Origin: Methylopila turkensis | Lineage (GTDB): Bacteria > Pseudomonadota > Alphaproteobacteria > Rhizobiales > Methylopilaceae | Length of the DNA: 64,000 bases | Direction of reading: 5' to 3' | Assembly (NCBI RefSeq): GCF_027922325.1 | Contig: NZ_BSFL01000003.1 | Span: forward strand, 992,001-1,056,000 | Shown here: positions 58,316-64,000 of the stretch, piece after piece | Layout of the letters: each line of letters starts with the position of its first letter | How positions within the stretch are numbered: position 1 is the stretch's first letter | Made by a program: the position numbers and the translations under genes | The notes under the pieces: generated by a model | Seen by the model: the letters and a program-made list of their open reading frames with translations, nothing else | Databases searched by the model: none | Told to the model about the DNA's origin: nothing

Positions 58316-59458
58316 ATGGCCTCCGCCTCCATCGCCCGATCCGAAACCGGCGATCCGCTGCTGCTGACGCCCGGCCCGCTGACCACCTCGAAGTCGGTCA
58401 AAGAGGTCATGGTCCACGACTGGGGCTCGCGCGACGCCGCGTTCATCGCGATCAACAAGGCGGTGCTCGAGGGCCTGCCGAAGATCATCCACGGCGAGGC
58501 GGAGTTCGTGACGGTGCCGATGCAGGGCTCCGGCACCTTCGCGGTCGAGGCCATGCTGACGACCTTCGTGCCGCGCTCCGGCAAGGTCCTCGTGCTGGTG
58601 AACGGCGCCTACGGCCTGCGCGCTAAGAAGATCCTCGACGTCGCCGGCCGCGCCAACATCGTGCACGAGACCGCCGAGGACACGCCGCCGGATCTCGTCG
58701 AAATCGAGCGGCTGCTGTCGGCCGATCCTGCGATCACGCACGTCTTCGCCGTGCATTGCGAGACCACAAGCGGCATCCGCAACCCGGTCGAGGCGGTCGC
58801 GGCGCTGACCGCGCGGCTCGGCCGCCGCCTGCTGATCGACGCCATGAGCGCCTTCGGCGCGCTGGAGCTGGACGCCCGCGAGGTCGCCTTCGACGCGGTC
58901 GCGGCCTCGTCGAACAAGTGCATCCAGGGCGTGCCCGGCCTGGGTTTCGTGCTGGCCCGGAAGACAGCGCTGGCGGAGACCAAGGGCAACGCCACCACGC
59001 TGGTGCTCGATCTCCACGACCAGCACCAGGCGATCTCGACCACCGGCCAGTACCGCTTCACCCCGCCGATCCACGTCATCGTGGCTTTTCATGAGGCGCT
59101 TAAGGAGTTCTGGGCCGAGGGCGGCGTCGCGGGGCGCGGCGAGCGTTACGCCGACAACGCCCGCATCCTGATCGACGGCATGCGCGCGCTCGGCTTCGAG
59201 ACGCTGCTGCCCGAGGCGCGGCAGGCGCCGATCATCGTCACCTTCCACATGCCGAAGGACCCGGCCTTCGCGTTTCAGCGCTTCTACGACGCGCTGAAGG
59301 ACCGCGGCTACGTGATCTATCCCGGCAAGCTGACGGTGGCTGACAGTTTCCGCATCGGCTGCATCGGCGATCTATACGCGAAGGACATGAAGGCCTTCGT
59401 CGGCGTGGTGGCTGAAGTGCTGAAGGACATGGGCGTCGGCCTGAAGTCGGCGGCCTGA
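58316..59458 (+). CDS. phnW: 2-aminoethylphosphonate-pyruvate transaminase
   Basis: 380 residues from ATG 58316. It is a fold-type I PLP aminotransferase with the PLP-binding Lys in ASSNKCIQGVPGLGFVLA, a TPGPLTTS start and GSGTFAVEAMLTTFVP. It converts AEP plus pyruvate to phosphonoacetaldehyde and alanine. It is divergent from LysR and 14 bases before phnA. The ribosome site is weak (GGACGAGA). Confidence 0.94.
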   Translation: MASASIARSETGDPLLLTPGPLTTSKSVKEVMVHDWGSRDAAFIAINKAVLEGLPKIIHGEAEFVTVPMQGSGTFAVEAMLTTFVPRSGKVLVLVNGAYGLRAKKILDVAGRANIVHETAEDTPPDLVEIERLLSADPAITHVFAVHCETTSGIRNPVEAVAALTARLGRRLLIDAMSAFGALELDAREVAFDAVAASSNKCIQGVPGLGFVLARKTALAETKGNATTLVLDLHDQHQAISTTGQYRFTPPIHVIVAFHEALKEFWAEGGVAGRGERYADNARILIDGMRALGFETLLPEARQAPIIVTFHMPKDPAFAFQRFYDALKDRGYVIYPGKLTVADSFRIGCIGDLYAKDMKAFVGVVAEVLKDMGVGLKSAA

Positions 59459-59472
59459 GGGAGGACTTGGCC

Positions 59473-60723
59473 ATGAACATGCACGTGAACGTCGGCGCCG
59501 ACGTCGTCGCCAACGGCCGCTCCTACCGGCGGCCCGAAAAGCCGGTCGTCGTGATCTGCCTCGACGGCTCGGAGCCCGGTTACATCGAGGAGGCGATCGC
59601 CGCCGGCCTCGCGCTGAACCTCGACCGGCTGATGAGAGAGGGCGCCAGCACGACCGCGCTCTCGGTCATCCCGAGCTTCACCAACCCCAACAACCTGTCG
59701 ATCATCACCGGCCGCCCGCCGGCCGTGCACGGCATCGCCGGAAACTTCTTCTACGACCGCGAAGCTGGCGTGGAAGTCATGATGAACGACGCGCGTTTTC
59801 TCCGCGCGCCGACCATCCTGGCCGAGTTCCAGAAGGCCGGCCTCAAGGTCGCGATGGTGACCGCCAAGGACAAGCTGCGGACGCTGCTCGGCAAAGGCCT
59901 CGACTTCACGAGCGGAACCGCGATCGCCTTCTCCTCCGAGAAGGCGGACAAGGCCAACATGGCTGAGAACGGCATCGAGAACGTGCTCGACTTCGTCGAT
60001 CGCCCGCTGCCGGAGGTCTATTCGGCCGACCTGTCCGAATTCGTGTTCGCCGCCGGCGTGAAGCTGCTCCGGAGCTTCCGGCCCGACGTGATGTACCTGT
60101 CGACGACCGACTACGTGCAGCACAAGGCGGCGCCGGGTTCGGAGGTCGCGAACAGCTTCTACGCCATGTTCGACGTCTATGTCGGCGCGCTCGACGCCGC
60201 CGGCTGCACGCTGGTCATGACCGCCGACCACGGCATGAACGACAAGCATCTCGCCGACGGCTCGCCGGACGTGATCTACCTCCAGGAGATTCTCGACGAG
60301 AAGCTCGGCGCCGGCGCGACCCGTGTCATCCTGCCGATCACCGACCCTTATGTCGCCCATCACGGCGCGCTGGGCTCATTCGCGACCGTCTATGTGGATG
60401 CCGACAAGATCCCCGCCGTAATCGACATCGCCAAGGCGATCGAAGGCGTGACCGTCGCGATCACGGCGGCGGAAGCCTGCGACCGCTTCGAACTGCCGGC
60501 CGACCGGATCGGCGACGTCGTGGTGCTCTCGGACCGCCACAAGGTGCTCGGCACGTCCGCGGCAAATCACGATCTGTCCGGCCTGACGGAGCCGCTGCGT
60601 TCGCATGGCGGCCTGACCGAGCAGACCGTGCCGATGATCTCGAACCGCAAGATCGAAGTTCCGGCGGGACGGACGCTCCGCAACTTCGACGTCTTCGACG
60701 TCGCGCTGAACCTGGTGCGCTGA
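59473..60723 (+). CDS. phnA: Phosphonoacetate hydrolase
   Basis: 416 residues from ATG 59473, which has GGAGG at good spacing; an in-frame TTG at 59467 is too close to it. It belongs to the alkaline-phosphatase superfamily. The first zinc ligand is in VVICLDGSEPGY, the nucleophilic Thr in VIPSFTNPNNLSIITG, and further ligands in MTADHGMNDKH. It cleaves the C-P bond of phosphonoacetate to acetate and phosphate. Confidence 0.93.
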   Translation: MNMHVNVGADVVANGRSYRRPEKPVVVICLDGSEPGYIEEAIAAGLALNLDRLMREGASTTALSVIPSFTNPNNLSIITGRPPAVHGIAGNFFYDREAGVEVMMNDARFLRAPTILAEFQKAGLKVAMVTAKDKLRTLLGKGLDFTSGTAIAFSSEKADKANMAENGIENVLDFVDRPLPEVYSADLSEFVFAAGVKLLRSFRPDVMYLSTTDYVQHKAAPGSEVANSFYAMFDVYVGALDAAGCTLVMTADHGMNDKHLADGSPDVIYLQEILDEKLGAGATRVILPITDPYVAHHGALGSFATVYVDADKIPAVIDIAKAIEGVTVAITAAEACDRFELPADRIGDVVVLSDRHKVLGTSAANHDLSGLTEPLRSHGGLTEQTVPMISNRKIEVPAGRTLRNFDVFDVALNLVR

Positions 60724-60731
60724 ACCACGTC

Positions 60732-60819
60732 GTCATGCCCGCCTTCGCGGGCATCCACGACTTCTGAAACGCCGCGCTTCACGACCAAGTCGTGGATACC
60801 CGGCTCCGCCGCGCATGAC
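60732..60819. repeat. Palindromic intergenic repeat, family A, copy 2
   Basis: GTCATGCCCGCCTTCGCGGGC begins the element, ATCCACGACTT and AAGTCGTGGATACCCGG are the inner arms, and CGCATGACG ends it. It resembles the copy at 56236-56324. It lies between phnA and phnY within the operon. Confidence 0.82.
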
Positions 60820-60842
60820 GGACGAGACACGGAACCGAAGCG

Positions 60843-62294
60843 ATGAACGCCAACGTCAAGCCGCCCTTTCGCAAGGAATCCATGCGGATCGCGGGCAAGC
60901 TCGTGCAGACCGACGACATCGTCGAGGTCTTGAACCCCTACGACAACTCGGTCGTGGGAACGGTGCCCGCGGCCCGACCCGAGCACGTGCGCGAGGCCTT
61001 CCGGAGCGCCAAGGCGTTCAAGCCCAAGCTCACCCGCTACGAGCGCCAGCAGATCCTTCAGCGCACCGCGGAGATCCTCCGCGATCGCAAGGAGGAGTTC
61101 GCTCGCCTGATCGTCGCCGAGACCGGCCTCTGCTGGAAGGACGGGCTCTATGAGGCGTCCCGCGCCTACGACGTCTGGTCGTTCGCGGCGCAGCTCACCA
61201 TCAAGGACGACGGCGAGATCTACGCCTGCGACATCTCCCCGATGGGCAAGCAGCGCAAGATCTTCACGACACGCGTCCCGCTGCTTGGCGTGATCTCGGC
61301 CATCACGCCGTTCAACCATCCGCTCAACATGGTGAGCCACAAGCTCGCGCCCGCGATCGCCACCAACAACCGGCTGGTGCTGAAGCCCACCGAGCTGACC
61401 CCGCTCACCGCGCTCGCGCTCGCCGACGTGCTCTACGAAGCGGGTCTGCCGCCCGAAATGCTGTCGGTCGTCACCGGCAACCCGTCGACCATGGGCGACG
61501 CCATGATCACCGACCCCGACGCCGACCTCGTGACCTTCACGGGCTCGGTCCGCGTCGGCAAGCACATCGCCAACACCGCAGGCTACAAGCGCATCGTGCT
61601 TGAGCTCGGCGGCAACGACCCGCTGATCGTCATGGAGGACGCCGACCTCGACCGCGCCGCCGATCTCGCGGTGGCGGGCGCCACCAAGAACTCCGGCCAG
61701 CGCTGCACGGCGGTGAAGCGCATCCTCGTGGTCAACGCCGTCGCCGACGAATTCTCGAAGCTCGTGGTCGAGAAGGCGAAGAAGCTGAAGTCCGGCGATC
61801 CGATGGACCCGTCGACCGACGTCGGCACGGTGATCAACGAGCGCTCGGCGATCCTGTTCGAGAACCGCGTCAACGACGCCGTGGCGAAAGGCGCGGAAAT
61901 CCTGCACGGCGCCCCGCGCCGGGGCGCGCTGTTCGCGCCGACCGTCGTGGACCGCGTGCCGTACGACTGCGAGCTCGTCCACGAAGAGACGTTCGGGCCG
62001 GTGATCCCGATCGTGCGCTGCCCTGACGACATCGCGGAGGTGATCCGCATCTCCAACTCGACCGACTACGGCCTGTCGTCGGGCGTCTGCACCGACCGGC
62101 TCGACTACGTCTCGCGCTTCGTCGCCGAGCTCGAGGTCGGAACCGTGAATGTCTGGGAAGTCCCCGGCTATCGCATCGAGATGTCGCCCTTCGGCGGCAT
62201 CAAGGACTCCGGCCTCGGCGACAAGGAAGGCGTGGTCGAAGCCATGAAAGGCTTCACCCATGTCCGAACATGGTCCATGCCCTGGACGACTTAA
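60843..62294 (+). CDS. phnY: Phosphonoacetaldehyde dehydrogenase
   Basis: 483 residues of the aldehyde-dehydrogenase family. The catalytic Cys is in [12 protein letters not shown] (about 298), the general-base Glu in [14 protein letters not shown], and the NAD-binding segment in [12 protein letters not shown]. In the AEP operon it oxidises phosphonoacetaldehyde to phosphonoacetate for PhnA. The assignment to phnY rests on this context as well as the family. A repeat element separates it from phnA. Confidence 0.93.
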   Translation: MNANVKPPFRKESMRIAGKLVQTDDIVEVLNPYDNSVVGTVPAARPEHVREAFRSAKAFKPKLTRYERQQILQRTAEILRDRKEEFARLIVAETGLCWKDGLYEASRAYDVWSFAAQLTIKDDGEIYACDISPMGKQRKIFTTRVPLLGVISAITPFNHPLNMVSHKLAPAIATNNRLVLKPTELTPLTALALADVLYEAGLPPEMLSVVTGNPSTMGDAMITDPDADLVTFTGSVRVGKHIANTAGYKRIVLELGGNDPLIVMEDADLDRAADLAVAGATKNSGQRCTAVKRILVVNAVADEFSKLVVEKAKKLKSGDPMDPSTDVGTVINERSAILFENRVNDAVAKGAEILHGAPRRGALFAPTVVDRVPYDCELVHEETFGPVIPIVRCPDDIAEVIRISNSTDYGLSSGVCTDRLDYVSRFVAELEVGTVNVWEVPGYRIEMSPFGGIKDSGLGDKEGVVEAMKGFTHVRTWSMPWTT

Positions 62295-62323
62295 GTTTAG
62301 GCGCCGGTGGCGAAAATCAGTTC

Positions 62324-62350
62324 TTGTCAATTAAATGTCATACCTGTCAA
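62324..62350 (+). promoter_or_regulatory. Pho box upstream of the AEP transporter genes
   Basis: Direct repeats TTGTCAA (62324-62330) and ATGTCAT (62335-62341) are separated by 4 bases, the PhoB-box layout (CTGTCAT-N4-CTGTCAT). A third CTGTCAA follows at 62344-62350. A TATAAA -10 starts about 10 bases after the second repeat, as in PhoB-activated promoters. Confidence 0.65.
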
Positions 62351-62415
62351 ATATAAAAGGACGTCGATTTTGATAACAGCCTAAAACGGCTAGCGCTTAT
62401 GCAAGGGGATAGACG

Positions 62416-63435
62416 GTGAAGACTTGGCTCAAGGCCGGTATAGCGGCTGCTTTTGCTTTTGCCACGCCAGGCGTCGCGCTGGCCGACAAGACCAAGGTGA
62501 CGGTTTACACGGCGCTCGAAAACGACCAACTCAAGCCGTTCAAGGCTGCGATCGAGACCGCCGTCCCCGAGGCGGATGTGGTCTGGGTCCGGGACTCCAC
62601 CGGAGTCATCACCGCCCGTTTCCTCGCCGAGAAGGACAACCCGCGCGCCGACATGGTGGTCGGCCTCGCCGCCTCCTCGCTGCTGATGTTCGAGAAGGCC
62701 GGTCTGCTCGAGACCTACAAGCCCGCCGGCGTCGACAAGCTCAAGGACGTCTTCCGCGACAACGCGGAGCCCTACACCTGGACCGGCATGGACGCCTTTC
62801 TCGGCGCGGTGTGCTTCAACACCGCCGAGGCCGGCGGCCTCGCGGCGCCGAAGTCGTGGAAGGACCTGCTGCAGCCCGGCTTCAAGGGCAAGATCGTGAT
62901 GCCGCACCCGGCCTCGTCCGGGACGGGCTACCTGCTGGTCGCGGGCTGGCTCCAGAGCATGGGCGAGGAAGCGGGCTGGGCGTTCATGGACGGGCTCCAT
63001 GACAACATCGCGGCCTATCTGCACTCCGGCAGCGCGCCTTGCGTGCAAGCGGCGCGCGGCGAGCAGCTTGTAGGCCTCGCGCTCGACATGCGCGGCGCCT
63101 CCGAAAAGACCAAGGGCGCGCCGATCGAGGTGATCTTCCCGACCGAGGGCGTCGGCTGGGAGATGGAGGCGACCGCCGTCGTCAAGGGCACGAAGAATCT
63201 CGAGATCTCGAAGAAGATCGCCGACTGGGTCGCGACGGAAGACGCCAACAAGCTGTTCGCCAAGACCTACGCCGTGGTCGCCTATCCCGGCGCGGACAAC
63301 CCGCCTGCGAACTATCCCGCGGGGGCCGACAAGGCGATGATCAAAAACGATCTCGGCTGGATGGCGGACAACCGCGAGCGCGTGCTGGCCGAGTGGTCCA
63401 AGCGCTATGAGTCCAAGGCCGCGCCGAAGAAGTAG
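62416..63435 (+). CDS. ABC transporter substrate-binding protein, probable 2-aminoethylphosphonate
   Basis: 339 residues from GTG 62416 (AAGGGG site). A signal peptide (WLKAGIAAAFAFATPGVALA) is followed by a type-2 periplasmic-binding fold: KVTVYTALENDQLKPFK, VVWVRDSTGVITARFLAEKDNP, KIVMPHPASSGTGYLLVAG and GAPIEVIFPTEGVGWEMEATAVVKGT. It resembles the PhnS-type AEP-binding proteins next to phnW operons. A Pho box lies upstream. A long palindrome separates it from the ATPase gene. Confidence 0.88.
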   Translation: MKTWLKAGIAAAFAFATPGVALADKTKVTVYTALENDQLKPFKAAIETAVPEADVVWVRDSTGVITARFLAEKDNPRADMVVGLAASSLLMFEKAGLLETYKPAGVDKLKDVFRDNAEPYTWTGMDAFLGAVCFNTAEAGGLAAPKSWKDLLQPGFKGKIVMPHPASSGTGYLLVAGWLQSMGEEAGWAFMDGLHDNIAAYLHSGSAPCVQAARGEQLVGLALDMRGASEKTKGAPIEVIFPTEGVGWEMEATAVVKGTKNLEISKKIADWVATEDANKLFAKTYAVVAYPGADNPPANYPAGADKAMIKNDLGWMADNRERVLAEWSKRYESKAAPKK

Positions 63436-63456
63436 GCGCGCCCGTTCTTGGCCCAG

Positions 63457-63551
63457 CCTTGAGCCGGGACCCAGACGCCCTGCGCTTACAGACCCAGCCG
63501 CGACGGCCGGAGTGTTTCCGAACCGTCGCGGCTCTGGGTCCCGGCTCAAGG
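63457..63551. repeat. Nested long palindrome between transporter genes (family C)
   Basis: Outer arms of 19 bases (63457-63475 and 63533-63551, beginning CCTTGAGCCGGGACCC) are exact inverted repeats. Inner arms AGCCGCGACGG (63496-63506) and CCGTCGCGGCT (63523-63533) form a second stem. A partial copy (GAGCCGGGACCCAGAC) lies at about 56135-56152. It may limit or stabilise the binding-protein mRNA. Confidence 0.8.
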
Positions 63552-63598
63552 CCGGGACAAGGTGTCGGGCCGATACGCAAGATGCACCGGAGGGTTCG

Positions 63599-64000
63599 AT
63601 GACCGCATCCCCGACGATCGATCCGCCCTTCCTGGAGGTGCGGGGTCTGAAGAAGAACTTCGGCGGCTTCGTCGCGCTGAAAGACATCGACCTCAAGGTG
63701 CCGCGCGGCAAGTTCGTCTGCTTCCTCGGCCCCTCCGGCTGCGGGAAGACCACGCTGCTGCGCGCGATCGCCGGCCTCGACCCGCAGGATGAAGGGACGA
63801 TCCTGATCGGCGGCCGCGACGTCTCCCACGCGCCGCCGTCGGATCGCGACTTCGGCATCGTGTTCCAGTCCTACGCGTTGTTCCCCAACCTGACGGTCGC
63901 GAAGAACGTCGGCTACGGCCTCGTCAACCGCGCGCGCCCCCGGCGGGAGATCGAGGAGCGCGTCAACGACCTGCTCGCGCTCGTCGGCCTGCCCGACCAG
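63599..64000 (+). CDS. ABC transporter ATP-binding protein, partial (AEP uptake)
   Basis: The first 134 codons from ATG 63599 (GGAGG site); the gene continues past the window edge. Walker A is LGPSGCGKTTLLRAIAGLDP (about residues 40-59), and the Q-loop is in GIVFQSYALFPNLTVAKNVGYG. It is a PotA/PhnT-like subunit that would energise uptake with the preceding binding protein. Confidence 0.92.
   Translation, partial: MTASPTIDPPFLEVRGLKKNFGGFVALKDIDLKVPRGKFVCFLGPSGCGKTTLLRAIAGLDPQDEGTILIGGRDVSHAPPSDRDFGIVFQSYALFPNLTVAKNVGYGLVNRARPRREIEERVNDLLALVGLPDQ

Noticed and set aside
1..64000. tRNA, rRNA, insertion sequences
   Set aside because: None was recognised by eye on either strand; a covariance-model scan was not possible here, so small RNAs could be missed.

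Overview
The window is GC-rich DNA from an alphaproteobacterium, most likely a Hyphomicrobiales (Rhizobiales) lineage. The evidence is a type II (eukaryote-like) glutamine synthetase with a divergent gstI, DUF1236 and PepSY secreted proteins, a complete RcGTA-type gene transfer agent (GTA) cluster, CtrA boxes, CcrM (GANTC) sites and an EcfG-type promoter. A Methylopila/Hansschlegelia-like genus would fit, but this is only inference.

Layout. (1) 1-9.6 kb: a PleC/PdhS-like PAS histidine kinase behind a CtrA box, glnE, an OmpR-type two-component pair and a Do/DegP protease. (2) 9.8-13.9 kb: the ccmI-ccmE-ccmF-ccmH cytochrome c maturation operon. (3) 14.1-17.0 kb: a coupled pair resembling sarcosine oxidase beta and alpha subunits, but without the GcvT half of alpha. 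(4) 17.0-20.3 kb: a glycine-zipper lipoprotein, then a second two-component pair with a PepSY protein. (5) 20.4-39.8 kb, mostly minus strand: an RcGTA-like cluster read g1, g2, portal, protease, capsid, connectors, tail proteins and the large baseplate protein, followed by a DUF2793 glycine-rich fibre, a holin-like protein and a coiled-coil membrane protein. It is interrupted by two plus-strand Ser/Gly-rich secreted-protein genes between g2 and g3, and by a RES-Xre toxin-antitoxin module (toxin frameshifted) between g3 and g4. Palindromic repeats sit at three gene junctions. The tail-assembly chaperone has no start codon and appears to be made by -1 frameshifting at C CCT TTC. (6) 40.0-44.1 kb: an FkbM methyltransferase, a phytanoyl-CoA dioxygenase-like enzyme, a glycosyltransferase and an outer-membrane protein. 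(7) 44.5-50.7 kb: minCDE behind a perfect CtrA box, a GAF-GGDEF-EAL protein, queE-queD-queC and a DUF2147 protein. (8) 50.8-52.5 kb: glnII with a sigma-54 promoter, and the divergent 63-residue translational inhibitor gene gstI. (9) 52.8-64.0 kb: a DeoR regulator, a dimethylglycine-dehydrogenase-like flavoprotein, a DMT permease and a LysR-regulated 2-aminoethylphosphonate (AEP) pathway (phnW, phnA, phnY) followed by an ABC transporter with its own Pho box.

The genes group into nitrogen control (glnE, glnII, gstI), cell-cycle and division control (PAS kinase, minCDE), envelope stress sensing (two-component pairs, DegP), and phosphonate use. AEP is transaminated by PhnW, oxidised by PhnY to phosphonoacetate and cleaved by PhnA. 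No rRNA, tRNA, CRISPR array or insertion sequence was recognised. Intergenic gaps not listed as features are under about 300 bases, and I saw nothing definite in them.
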